Shown here in pieces: positions 12,320 to 23,503 of a stretch of DNA of 64,000 bases. The stretch is from Sphagnum compactum (Eukaryota > Bryophyta > Sphagnopsida > Sphagnales). The translations under genes and the position numbers were made by a program. The notes below the pieces were generated by a model. The model was not told the DNA's origin. It saw only the letters and a program-made list of their open reading frames with translations, and searched no databases. The stretch lies in NCBI GenBank assembly GCA_965153455.1, contig OZ234496.1, positions 20,018,304 through 20,082,303 on the forward strand, read 5' to 3'. Position 1 is the stretch's first letter. The number at the start of each line of letters is the position of its first letter.

Positions 12320-13870
12320 CCATCCGGATCTCTGCCACGTCAGCGTCACTGTGCCCTAATGGGGCCCCATACAAGGGAGCCAAGAAGTATCCAGAACGCA
12401 CAACTTTGCCTGCTGTCACAGGAATTTTAACGGGCCTCCGATGGGACATCAGACGGCTGCGAGATCGTCTTCCTCGCTGCGATCTCACCCTGACGTAGCG
12501 CTTTGTTGCCAGTGCGCGCGGACGGTCTCCTCTTTGCACTTCTCGTTAGTTGGTTGGTTTGGTTGGTGATTTTGTTTGTCTGTCTGCCTGTCTCCAGTCT
12601 GTTCCTGCCCCACAACAGATTGAGGTTTCTTACTCGCCCTGTTTTGTCTCAAAGCTCTGAGGGGATTTCTCCTTCTTTTTCATACAGTTACTGCTGTCTT
12701 TCTTCTGCTGTTTCGCTTCTTGTGTCGTGTGGCTTTGTTGTTGCTAGGAGAAATCTCGTTTTGCGGCTTCTCTTCTTGGTTGGTCGTTTGCCGTTTTCTC
12801 AATCCCTTTTTTTTTCTGCTATTGTCTTTATTTGGAACAACAACCCCCCCCCCCCCCCCCCCCCCCCCCCTTTCCCTCTTTATTTTCGAGGACCCCGAGT
12901 AGTATACAGAGGGAGAGAGAGAAAAAGGGCGAAAGAGACTCAATCGAGAGGGAGGAGAATCCATCTGAATTTGCAATCGGTAAATTCTGTGTACGGGTGT
13001 CATAGTGATGTTTCTGCGGAGCTTTTGGCGGCGCCAAGTTTGATCAGGAGCCGTTTTGTTTCAGGGTAACAGAGTTTGAATCCGCAAGTTCTCAACACAA
13101 GCAGTTCCTGTCTTTGGAGAAAGAACATATATAGATATCTTGCTTCCTGTTTGTGTACTCTTTGTGTGCAGCTTCAGGCTTTCTTCTTTTGAACCTTTGC
13201 CTGCTCTTCCAAGGTTGAGAACCGTCGTCTCTCATCGCCTTGAATTCGAGGGTTGCTCTTCTGCTGTTCGGAGCTTGATGATGCGGTTTTGCTGTATGTT
13301 ATCATCAGCTCCTTTCTGCATTGGAGACAGTTCCGACGATGCTCGGTAATAATAGTCTTCTTCCTCCTCTCTTCAGTGTCCTGGTTCGTTGATCAGAAGA
13401 GACTTCCTCTGCAGTGCGATTTTGTTGCGCTCGTGATTCTGAGCATTCGAATGCATTAGACTGTTCCTTTGTCACCATCTCGTTCTGCTTTGAAAGGAAG
13501 AAGAACTTTCTCTCTCTCCCTGTGAACCTTGTGGAGACGAGGAGGAGGCAATCCCAGTTTCGTCATCAGGTCATCGAGGGAAGAAGATGGGCCACTAGCA
13601 CGTTTCATTGCAGTTGTCTTGTTCCGCGGTTTTCAGACGAGCGAGAAACTCCAAGTAGCACAGTTTGTAGGGAAGATTGCACCGCCTGCTGCTGCTGCGC
13701 TTTAGTACAAATGACACGAGCGTCGCTGTTGATTCTGATAGAGAGATGACCAGCAAGCTTTTTCGTGAGCAATTCTAGTGCACAAAGAAAAAACTGCAGG
13801 TGTATCCGTCTTGCAACTCTCATCATCCCTTTGCGGGCAGACGGACGGACTCGGGTTATGAGCGGTGAAT
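12320..13870 (+). promoter_or_regulatory. Long 5' leader of the PIRL-like gene with a C27 tract
   Basis: This 1.55-kb stretch lies between the TATA box and the start codon. It is rich in 'cttctg', 'ttgttt' and 'tctctc' words like other plant leaders and contains a run of 27 C at 12844-12870. Open frames inside it do not resemble known proteins and several lack an ATG. A leader intron is plausible, but I could not place its ends with confidence. Its extent is inferred from the TATA position only. Confidence 0.45.
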
Positions 13871-16800
13871 ATGGCGAGAAGAACGGAAACGATGGAGGAT
13901 ATCGTGTCCGAGATGGCGAGACTGCAAGGTTCGCTCCCTGCTCGTCCCGGGCCGGAGGAGGTACAAATCGCGCAGCAGACGCTGTCGAGAGTGGACGCGG
14001 CACTGGCAACGCGGCTGGAAGAGCTTTTCAGTCAGCCAAGACCTGCAGCGGTTCCCAATCCAGTGTTCCGAGCGTTTCAAGAAATGCGCGAAGATGTACT
14101 GCGCTCACAGGTAGGTAAAAATAGTTTCCAGCTTCCTCGATTATCCCTTCACTGCAAAAGGGAGAGCCATTCACTGTCCAGCATTTGACAAGCAAGCTCT
14201 TCGGAGCTCTGTTGTAGCTCCAAACCTGGGGTTTGAAAGGGTTTCTGCTGAATCTGTAACAGGCCCAAGCAGACAAGCGCATGGCAATGGCCACAATGGA
14301 GATCGAAACACGGCATCGCCACTATGAAGCTCTTGTGCAGCGAGCCCAGGCTGCTGCATCTCATCCAATTCATAACAGCCCAGTAGGCAATGGTGTCTTG
14401 AATGAGTACAACAGAGATGGTGGCAGTAGTCACTCGGCATCCGAAAAGTTCAACACTTCGCTGCCTGCCGTCTCTGAAGACGGTACTGTACCAGAGACAG
14501 GCTCAAACTTTCTGGATACGAGATATTCAACTCCGTCAGCTAGTCGAACGGGAACGGAGTCGTGGTGGTCATCACCAGTGCTGTCATCGAATGGTGCATC
14601 AAATGCAATGAGTCGGGACACATCTTCGGCAGGATTGGCTAGGTCTCGAGGTCCTTCAACTGCTCCAGGTTGTGCATCTATTCTTTATCTGTCGTCCTGG
14701 TCTTTTGAGGCTTAATTCTGAACCAAGTCATGCTCAGGTTGCAAGTGGAGATGGTGAATTGCCACTTGAGTATTCTAAACCCAAGAGGAGCTTGGAGATT
14801 TTTGTCAGGCAGAGCTTTGCTCCTTTGAGAGTATGCCTGTGACAGTTGTTTGCTTATGTATGTCTGTAGTTCTGGAGATGCGAATTGTTGATGAGGATGG
14901 TGTGGAGGGTGTCCGTTCTTTTTCACCCCAGCTTCTGGAGACTTTGGAACAAGCAGCAGCCCAAAAGTTGGAGAGTCTTAATCTCAGCAGCAAAGTGATT
15001 TCCTGGCTCCCTGAGTCCATAGGCCTTGTAACAAACCTCACGTCTCTGGATTTGTCAGGTAATGATGCAACCAAACATGAATGCCAGAACCTGTGCCCTA
15101 GTGGGAGGAATGATAGATACTCACAGCACTACTTTGCCAGTGCAAGAACTACATCATGAATCAGATGAGAAGCACAGAACTAAATAAGATGGAAGAAAGG
15201 TGGTAAATCTAGGCAATGGATGCCTCTTGCTAATCATGGTGTTGCAGTTTTCCAGGGGCCGTTGAAGTTCTCTTGGCCATGAATAGTGTTTGCTGAAGCA
15301 TGCATGAATGGAGACTGCTTATTTACCTTGTGTACAGGTGTGAGAAGCCACAGGATCCCATGGAATCATATTGACCTGGGTTTCCTGTGGTGGCCAGGAC
15401 ACAGGCTATACAGCAGGGCTCAAGAGGTGAGTTCTTAGCGTGAGCCCTGCTACAACGCCTGACTGACAGAAGTTGCGGGGAGGTCATATGTAGGGACATC
15501 TCTAGTTGCGGTGAGCAGTCAAAACTGGAAGCAACTTTTTAGAACAGTGGGACTTACAATATCACAACACTGATTGACATATGGATTTGAACTCATGAAC
15601 AAACATGTACCACTAACATTGGAAATATGCTTAGGATATGACTGTTGACCTCCTTGTGGCATCTTTGTCTATTGTAAAGCAAAGATTGTAGCTGTGGTGG
15701 AGTCCCTTCATCTTCAGTTGGTCTCAGATGCTGGGACCAACATTTTGTTCTGGTTTCTTCCAACAATTGCGAAGGATTCTTAGTAGATTCCAAATCCATG
15801 TGGATGGGGCGCAAACAAAGGGTGGAACCATTTTGTGCAAACCCATGGAAAACCCCAAGACATGATAAGTAGCAGTTGTAGAAGTCATTTTTGAAATTTG
15901 GATCTAAGATTGAGCATTTCACTGTTGACAGGGAATCGATTACAAACCTTGCCAGAGTCTATTGGAGAGCTGTCAAGACTCACCTTCCTTGATGTTCAGT
16001 CTAACCAGCTCAAGAGGTTGCCAGAGGCTCTTGGATGCCTCACCAACTTGACCACACTAAGCATCCAAAAGAATTACATTGAGGAGTTGCCATGGACAAT
16101 TGGTCTATGCACCTCACTTGTGGAATTCAATGCAGATTTCAACCAGTTGAAGGCACTGCCCGAGGCAATAGGCCACCTAAAGTCATTACAGCGGCTTTCT
16201 GTCCATCTCAACAGCCTTAAGAGCTTGCCAACCACCATGTCTTCTCTAACCAATTTGACAGACTTGGATGTTCACTTCAACCACCTGGAGAGTATTCCTC
16301 AGAGCCTGTGTTTTCTGCCCCATTTGAGGAGCCTTGATGTATCATCCAACTTCACAGAGCTCCAGGAGCTTCCAAACTCAATTGGTCACCTGCAGAGCTT
16401 GCAAGACCTGAACATCAGCTTCAACCATATCATGGTGCTCCCTGACTCCTTTGGCATGTTGACTGGCCTCCAGAAGCTTACTCTGGATGGCAACCCATGG
16501 CGTATTCCACCTCGAGAAGTTGCACAGCAAGGGAAGGAGGTAATTGATCCTTCCACATTTGTTCACTCCTTTGGCAGCTTGTATGGGGAATTTGAGACTC
16601 TTATGTTCTTCTCAGTATTTGGTTCTCAAGTTGTTTGCCTCATATCAGAAATTCTAACTGCAGCAAAGAGTTATTATCCAAATTTTGAGCGGTTTATGGA
16701 TACCAAACAGACATCTATATGAGTGGAGATATATCTCTTGTATTCTAGTTTTGCACATCTGAGCAAGCTGAACTACTGCTGGGCTTGTTTCTTTGTGGGA

Positions 16801-17040
16801 TGATGTGCAAGATACGACATGACTGTCTGTCTTCATTGAACTGTACTTATCTGGAATTGCTAACATGGTTACTTGCAGGCTGTATTGGAGTTCATGAATA
16901 ACTTGGTGGAGCAACGTGAGATTGAAAGGGCTCGACCTCCAAAGACAGGCCTGGTTTCTATGATGACTGTTTTCAGGAAGAAGAACAAGTCGAAGAAGTT
17001 CAAGGTGAAAGATACCCTGGACCTCAATATCAAGGCTTGA
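13871..17040 (+). CDS. PIRL-like (Ras-group) leucine-rich-repeat protein, 5 exons
   Basis: Exons 13871-14110, 14263-14668, 14870-15058, 15932-16539 and 16879-17040 join in phase to give 534 residues. Residues 1-215 form a hydrophilic N-terminal region, with a Ser/Thr-rich stretch at about 110-210. From about residue 238 a series of 23-residue leucine-rich repeats begins, in the form LPESIG-L--L--LD---N-L. The series ends with LPDSFGMLTGL and the cap GNPWRIPPREV, near residue 470. The C-terminal exon reads EFMNNLVEQR and then a Lys/Arg-rich tail. This order, with SLPTTMSSLTNL and LESIPQSLC in the middle, is that of the plant intracellular Ras-group-related LRR proteins (PIRL4/5 type). These are cytosolic scaffold-like proteins with no known enzyme activity. 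No signal peptide or transmembrane segment is visible, which argues against a receptor. Compared with the Arabidopsis proteins as I recall them, about two repeats are absent near the start of the array. Confidence 0.9.
15412..15451. repeat. Perfect 11-bp inverted repeat in PIRL intron 3
   Basis: AGCAGGGCTCA at 15412-15422 and its reverse complement TGAGCCCTGCT at 15441-15451 could form an 11-bp stem with an 18-base loop. It sits in the 873-base intron between the third and fourth coding exons. It may be the foot of a small foldback element; nothing else marks its ends. Confidence 0.55.
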
Positions 17041-17985
17041 CATATGTTGTCGGAGAGCAACTTTGCTTTCAGCCACAGGTAGCTCTGGAGATTTTCTTAT
17101 CTGTTCAGCTTAAGTCTCTTCTCTAGTGTCATGGAAATCAAATTGAGGCAATGTTGGTGCACCTTTAGGGTTTCATCACAAGTGGCTCTTCAGCTGTATT
17201 GTAACAAGTTGAATTTCCAAGATCTCCAATATTCACATAACCTTTTTTGAATTTCTTTGTTTGCATTCTCTTGGCCTATACTTTTTTTAAAGTTTAATTC
17301 TCTCTGACTTAACCCACTGGCCCACTTTTGGACTACAGGTTATTCTTGTGGTTGCATATCAGAGTATGTTTGCTGTTATCCCCTTGGAATCGCAAAGGAG
17401 GGGTTCCATTACTCATCAACCAGAGAGGACCTGCATGTCTATGGCCTTATCCTACTATTTCTGCAGACTCCAGGAGAATAGATCTGCCAGAAAACAGTTC
17501 TCCTCCATGTACAAGAGTGCAGGTATCTGCAAGCCATTTCATTTGTACAAAATTTTAGACTTGAGTGAAGGGCTCAGTTGCATCTTTGGAATGGTCTCTA
17601 AGTAAACATTGTCAAGGACCCCATAACATTTGGAGTGTCCTACCAACTCGTCATGAGGACAGACATGCCCCACCATGGACTTTCATCGTGTGATGTGCAT
17701 ATTGCAAGTGTGCTGAAATGTAGAAAGAGAAACCCTTGTGCTGAACATCCAAATGTTTAAAAGTCCTGTGAGAATTTGAGATTATGCTCATTTTGTCATT
17801 CTGTATTCATTCTATGTAAGTAAGACAATTGTGGCAATAACATTTGTTATTTCCTCTTTGCGATGGTCCATTTTTACCTTCCAATGCATTTGTATTTTCC
17901 TCATAAGCTGTTTCAGCAAGAGAATCTTTCTATATCTGCTTTGTGTTCCATCCCTGTGCAGGATTCTCATTTGCATCATCACTAT
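17041..17985 (+). other. 3' flank of the PIRL-like gene
   Basis: T-rich, gene-free DNA directly after the stop codon, probably 3' untranslated region for at least a few hundred bases. A donor-like CAG|GTAGCT just after 17078 and an acceptor-like CTACAG|GTT near 17340 would permit an intron in the untranslated region. This is weak. The frames here carry no domain. Confidence 0.4.
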
Positions 17986-18360
17986 GAGATTGCAGAGATA
18001 CCTCCACAATAGTACCACTTTGAAGGTAACACGACAACGTGCAGTCCTAATCTTATGAGAGTTGCTCGCAAGTGTGACAAGCTCCCATAACTACCCACTG
18101 ACTTTGTCTTCTCCCAATACTTATGTGTGCCCACCCACTGGTAAAACTATCTATGAGATTGTAGAGTAAACTCCACAACGTTTTGCTTTTAAGATGACTA
18201 TTGTGTTAGTTCCAGCATAACCGGAACAAACAAACACAAGAAGAATGAGTCCAGTTGTAACCTTGTGAGTGTCTCTTGCAAAGTATCTAACCATCACCTT
18301 CATCATGAATGGTGGCGGTGATAAGCTGCCATTACTCCCTACTAGTGCTTTTTTAGGATA
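17985..18360 (+). repeat. R1 repeat, copies 2a and 2b in tandem
   Basis: The block 'CTCCACAA...ACCACTTTGAAGGTAACA' and the following 'AGTCCTAATCTTATGAGAGT' occur at about 18000-18060. A second start, 'TAAACTCCACAACG', follows at about 18165 with its own 'GAATGAGTCCAGTTGTAACC', 'AACCATCACCTTCATCATGA' and 'GTGATAAGCTGCC'. The two are head to tail and both truncated relative to copy 1. They lie about 1 kb past the PIRL stop codon. No coding capacity. Confidence 0.7.
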
Positions 18361-18499
18361 TGTAGCCTAAATCATCCCTAGAAAGATATATGTATACACA
18401 TCAATAACCAAATATAGAAATATGACAATTTTTGCTATTTTCCCCCGCACTTTTGGCTATTTGTTTACAATTTACTATTTACAATTTTACGTTCTTTTG

Positions 18500-20830
18500 T
18501 GACCAGAGTGTCCATTAGACGAAAGGTAGATCATGGAGGATAGATTGTCCTCTGCTACTGGCAGCATGCCACAAACTTGGCGAAGGCGACCGTGTTTGTA
18601 GTCTACATGAGCTCAACAAGAGTGCTAGTGTAGGTGAGGGGCAGGGTCGAACAAAAGCGTTCCCTAACTTTCTGTGTATTTGGACAATTAAGAAGCAAGT
18701 ACTTTTCATCTTCAACCTTCCCCAAATCGCAGCCTTGACAAAGCCTCTCTACGTATGGCACGCCCTTTCACGCACCTAGCACTACCTCAAGCTGCGTGTT
18801 ACCATATCAAAACCGGGCCAAAGCTTTCCGTAGCTAAACGTAGCTGATGTCACACAAGTAGCTTGCGCTTTCATACAACAAACCCTTGAAGCGCAAATAT
18901 CTTGTCTGCACGATGGTCTCGATCTCGCGGTTGGTAAAGAGATTTTTAATGTAAGCCAGCCGCATATTATCCTTCACCCTTCTTACACTCAATATTGTGT
19001 GGGGAAACTTGGAGGGGGTGGGGCCCAAGCCTCCTCGTTGATCGGGCCTCCTGTCGTAGATCTAACACCAACCGGCTGCACTAGTTGTAGCACGGCCAAT
19101 TGAGCCATCTGAATTCCCACCCATACATTGTGCGCATTGCACCAAACTACTTGGCTTTCTGCTTAGCCTTTCACCTCTGCTAGACGGGTCGGGTGTATGT
19201 GCGTTGTCTCAAGAGTCGTTCCTAGTGGTTGAGCAGTCCTCGCCTAGAGCACACGGGTCGTTGCAGGCTTAGGCATCGTTTCCAACGACAATTGAACCGA
19301 AGGCAGAAAACCTGACACCTCCTAAGGCTGATTCTTGCGTAGCCATTTTTTCATGGATGTAGCCCAACAGTTTTTTCCCGTAGCAACCATAGCGAGTTGG
19401 GTTTCCCATGCCTTGCCCAAGATGCGAAGTGACCGTGCTCACACGGTTATAGTACAACAACGCTTGTCCCCATGCAAAGTGTTCAAAGGGGAATTTGCCA
19501 AATTCTGCCAACACGATGGATGTGCTAGTTGTTTTTCACACCCTGAACAAGGATTTGAAAAACCCTCGGTCACTACTTCAATAGCTTCTATTTTCTTGGA
19601 GTCCACCCAAACCTCACAGGCATAACTTGCTGTGGAACGCACCAATGTGTTGAAGAGGTCACAGTGTAACTGGACGTCCGTAATACGTAGCTCCGCACAA
19701 CGGCGGTTCAATGCGAACAGCGAGCGCCTACTAGCAGCTGCTAGATGTTCCACTGCACTGTTCATGTTCGGGGTGGTTTTAAGCAGGATCCCCAGGTATT
19801 TGAAGGTCTACACACGCTCAATAGCATCACCTTCAAACACAAACTCTTAGCATGGGTCAACAGAATTGAACACCATGACTTTTGTTTTTTTCAGGTTCAT
19901 TGTAAGTCCACTTTCAGCACAGAACTATTGGAGCGCGTTTAACTAGTGCTGTAGTCCCACCTCTGACTCTGACGTCAGAACAAGGTCATCTGCAAAAAGC
20001 AACAGCCATACGTGCACATTTGCTAGGCTTGGTGCATCGCATTCTCTGCCGTCCAAACGCCCCTCCAGGGCATCCAAATATAGCCCAAACAATAGGGGGC
20101 TGAGAGGGCAACATTGCTTCACACCTTGTTGGCACCTAAAGCTAGAGGTGACACCTTCGTTTGGGTGGTTGATGCATAGGGTATCCTTGGTATACATCGC
20201 CTGTAGGCATCACAAGAAGCGTCCTTCCGCCCCAAGGCTGGCCAACACCTCCCACATCACATAATGTGGCACAGTATCGAACGCCTTTTTGAAGTCCACA
20301 AAGCAACAATAGAGTGGCTTCTTTTTTGCCTTGCTTTGTTCTATCAAAGTTCGTAGTATGAAGAGTTGGTTAGTAGTGCGGTAATCTTTGCGTAACCCAG
20401 CTTAACCCTTGGCACGCAGCCCATGTTGTTTAGCCCACTCGCTCAGCCTTTTGTCAAGGATCATAACGAACAACTTTACTAGGATAGGCCCAACAGTTAT
20501 CCCCCTGTAGTTGTCAAATTCGGAGGCATCGCCCCCTTTAAAGAACGCGTGGACCACCCCAATGGAAAGGGCTTCTGGAAAGCCTTCTGCCAGAAAGCAG
20601 TTGAACATTGTCAATAGTGGCATGTGTAACAGCTCTCCCGCATTCAAAATGAATTCAGCTTTCATACCATCCAAACTAGCAGCCTTATTCCTTTATAGCT
20701 TCTTCAGCGCCAGAAACAGCTCAGCAAGTGTGATATCTGTGTTTAGGGTGTGGCTAGGTGGAGGTTCTGTCATCTGGGCCGAGTGATCAATTCGTAATCG
20801 TATGGGTGGTGGAGACTAGCCAACTAGCCC
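18500..20830 (-). mobile_element. Degenerate LINE (non-LTR retrotransposon), reverse transcriptase part
   Basis: On the minus strand, reading down from about 20.8 kb, reverse transcriptase blocks appear in the right order: FDNYRGITVGPILVKLF, VDFKKAFDTVPH, CQQGVKQCCPLSPLLFGLY and then LLFADDLVLTSES with the catalytic FADD. Downstream are stretches typical of LINE C-termini, including a zinc-knuckle-like block near 18.72 kb (CQGCDLGKVEDEKY-LLNCP). In-frame stops interrupt it, for example after WAKQHGLRAKG and before RNKAASLDG, so it cannot make an active enzyme. The endonuclease part is absent, so the copy is 5' truncated. Its 5' end lies close to the leader of the NPSN-like locus. Confidence 0.85.
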
Positions 20831-20875
20831 GCGAAAACCTTCCAAAAACATAATTGCACTGATTTTGTTCACAAC

Positions 20876-20927
20876 AGGTGCCCTTGGCTGATACTTTTTC
20901 CAGGTGCCCTTGGCTGATACTTTTTCC
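20876..20927 (+). repeat. Perfect 26-bp tandem duplication
   Basis: The 26-base unit starting CAGGTGCCCTTGGCTGATAC occurs twice back to back (20876-20901 and 20902-20927) without a mismatch, followed by a third partial CAG. Perfect identity implies a recent event. It sits between the truncated 5' side of the LINE and the first exon of the NPSN-like locus. Confidence 0.9.
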
Positions 20928-21304
20928 AGAACGAGAGTGCATCCACCTTGACAAGCGTACACATATGTTGAGCTCTTGCAGTTTCCCAAAAAATTCTTTT
21001 CTTTTTTAATAAATTTTTTAGTTTACTTGCGTGATGTTTTGCTGCCGGTTTTTCTCTTCACCTGCTCTGTGGATTGAGTGTGGCTCGTGCGTTTCCCCAA
21101 GCCGAAAGTGCTGCATTTGTCGCGCTTGCAGGAGATACTTGAACCAGGTCTGGGAGCAGTAGCGACTGCTGTGGTGTCGCAACTTTAGCGACGACCCGGG
21201 GGAGTTCGGGGGAAATGGCGATTGCGTCCGAGCTTCCAGCGCAGCTGACCAGCATTGAGACAGAAGTACAAAATCGCTTCAAGAACCTCTCGTATGTCAC
21301 TCTG

Positions 21305-21306
<2 letters not shown>

Positions 21307-21340
<34 letters not shown>
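21307..21340 (+). repeat. (CT)n microsatellite in the first NPSN intron
   Basis: A run of alternating C and T of about 32 bases, about 16 bases after the first donor. It lies between the first two exons of the SNARE-like locus. Simple-sequence repeat; no further function can be inferred. Confidence 0.9.
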
Positions 21341-21343
<3 letters not shown>

Positions 21344-21739
21344 TAGGCGGGCGGGCTCCAACTGCTGAATTGCAATGTGCTGGTTATTGTTCCGTTGGGA
21401 TGTTTCAAGATCTTGTCCGGATGCAAGACTACTACTTGCCTTGCACACAGGGGTTCTGTCTGTGTAAGAGATTTGTTTTTTGAGCTGTGCAGGACGGGGT
21501 TTCAAAAGCTAGACAAGATCAAGGATGTCAGCAAGCAGAACAAGCAACTGGATGAGTTGACTGCCAAGATGCGGGAAGCCAAGCGGTATGTGTGCCTCCT
21601 CCATTTCCTGCATTCCATCATGAACTTGTGGGTAGCAGAGGATCACAGCCTTTGTACTACCATGGCAATGGGAGAGGGTTATGAGAGCACCGCTCATTCT
21701 TTTCATATTTGTTTTGGCTTGGATGGAATTGATAGCACA

Positions 21740-22340
21740 TCATTTGGTTACGTTACATGTTTTTGTGGAGTTTTCTCTTCATACTTTTCCAATCGTCAAA
21801 GCAGATATAGTGCATCCAAGTAGTCACCAACAGTGATACCAAGGATATGTTCTGGGTGCTGTAGGCAACCAGCCACTCACCATTCTTTAGCCTTTTATGC
21901 CGTGGCTTAGATACTTGCAGAAATGGGGAAGCTTAGAATGAAATGAACTCTCACAAGCTTCTTTCAGCTTGAATGAGGATGCTATTGACTTTTTTGATTG
22001 GAAACACCTCTCGAGGTGTGGCCAACATCATGACTGAGTCTTTCCCTTGCTTCCAGATGTGAGAGAAACTCAGGGCACAGGTTGATTGTTTGCCATAAGT
22101 TTTGAGCAGAATTATTATATGCTTATCTACACCCACTGTGAGGTCTGGAGCTGATGATGCCAGTGGGTAGTCACTGTTGTTCATGATGAAGGGTGACAAT
22201 CTTATATTTTGTGTGTGATACTTCGAAACTACAACAGCACTCATTCTTGTTGTGTTGTCTTGGTTTAGCTGGAACTGACATAACATCTGTTCCTTGCATG
22301 TTTTTGTGGAGTTTTCTCTTCTACCACATTGATATTTTTC
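21740..22340 (-). repeat. R1 repeat, copy 3 (near full length) plus a partial second copy
   Basis: On the minus strand from about 22325, 'GAAGAGAAAACTCCACAAAA' leads into 'AGAATGAGTGCTGTTGTAG', 'CACCCTTCATCATGAACAAC', 'GGCATCATCAGCTCC', 'AAAGACTCAGTCATGATGTT', 'AGCATCCTCATTCAAGC' and 'CAGAACATATCCTTGGTATC'. It ends near 21815. The identical start block GAAGAGAAAACTCCACAAAA then begins again at about 21780, so a second copy starts head to tail but is truncated. The element occupies the place where the NPSN middle exons should be. Confidence 0.78.
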
Positions 22341-23503
22341 AAAGTGGGTGAACTGTTTTATTGTTGTGGGGGTGCAGACACTCACTGTGGGATGGGTAAT
22401 CTCCATCTTTGTTTCTTACAGTTACTTGGCATGTGGCAGCTATGTCAAATCAAGAGCTGGTGCAAACTGGAAGAAGCAGATGGATGAAACCGACCAAACT
22501 ATTGAGAGATCAAAGAAAGTATGTAAAACCCTCCACACCTTTGTGCAAATAGCTCAACCTTTCTTGTTACGGAGGCAGTTGCGTAAAACACCTTCAGATT
22601 TGGAAAGAGTACATGTTGGAGAAAACACATTCACAAGTTTGTATTTAAGAAGGTTGTGGAAGATACCATCAATATTGGTGCAGAGACAACATCAACTCTT
22701 AGAAGCCAGGTAAGAGATTCAGAATCAGAACAGTTTCCTGATCAAAAATCATCTAGTCTAACTTCAATTCTCAAGAGTTGTAGAGGTGTTCTGTTCTCAG
22801 ATCTGGTAGGTTTTTTTAATCTTTACAAAATGTCCATGATTGTTCTTGCTTCCATTGCAGACAGATCAACTGGGATGGATCACAAATGAACTGGATACCA
22901 TCCATATTTCAGTCAAAAAAGCCTCACAATTGGTCAGATATTTCATCTTCACAGCTTGATTCTATGACTTTGGTGTATTGCCCTTTCTAGATGGTAGTAG
23001 CAAGTTGAGTTGAAGCCAATTTCTATCCTACAGTGAAGAATGAGGCATATATATGCCCAACTGTCTTGCTGGAAAACCCACTGCACAAAGGTAGGTTAGT
23101 CCTCATGTTAGTAAAAACATTTGAATAAGTAGGGTGAGACTTAATGAGTGGGTTTGAGGATATTATCACCCAGGCTTGAAGATTTAAAGATTCTGTACTC
23201 TGAGCATTATTGGAAGCAGCAAGAGGAGGATACTGCTGTCCAAGCTTGTTCCCATGGAACAATCTGACTGGAGCATATGTAATCTACTGATGCATTTTGA
23301 TGTTGGATTATGTGCAGCTGGCAACAGATCAATGCATTATTTTCCTCTTGTTTTTGCTTGTTGCCAGTGTAATTGCTGTTGTAGTTGTCAAGGTAACCTC
23401 TCCATATGCTTTTGATGTTAAATTTTGGGTGAATCCCTATAAATACAGTAAATTTCCAGCTATTAGAGTCCCCAGAGAGGAAACCAAGCCTTGGGAGCTC
23501 TAA

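Larger units (their letters stand above)
21215..23503 (+). pseudogene. NPSN-type Qb-SNARE gene, apparently broken
   Basis: Exons in order: 21215-21291 (start, ELPAQLTSIETEVQNRFKNL), 21493-21585 (TGFQKLDKIKDVSKQNKQLD), about 22421-22518 (MSNQELVQTG, then a shift of frame to MDETDQTIERSKK), 22653-22709 (VVEDTINIGAETTSTLRSQ), 22861-22932 (TNELDTIHISVKKASQL) and 23318-23392 (LATDQCII followed by a hydrophobic tail anchor). The order and the SNARE heptads are those of plant NPSN11/12/13, which act in membrane fusion at the cell plate and endomembranes. The region between the second and third exons, about 60 residues in NPSN proteins, is missing and R1 repeats fill that gap. The third exon has lost its frame, and the seven residues normally before LATD (VKEIGRQ-like) are absent. 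The nearby CIPK, TPC1 and PIRL genes show no such damage, so poor sequence quality is an unlikely cause. A LINE sits just upstream of the leader. Confidence 0.72.

Noticed and set aside
12503-13069. 188-codon frame in the PIRL leader
   Set aside because: It opens at TTG rather than ATG, crosses the poly(C) tract and has low-complexity content; it is leader sequence.
13605-14009. 134-codon minus-strand frame
   Set aside because: Shadow of the PIRL first exon and leader; no independent support.
14738-14830. A 93-base possible extra exon of the PIRL-like gene
   Set aside because: It has an AG before it and a GTATGC after it, but in the phase forced by both neighbouring exons it contains a stop. 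Joining 14668 directly to 14870 keeps the frame.
21951-22406. 151-codon minus-strand frame in the NPSN locus
   Set aside because: It coincides with R1 repeat copy 3, and the same repeat elsewhere does not keep the frame open.
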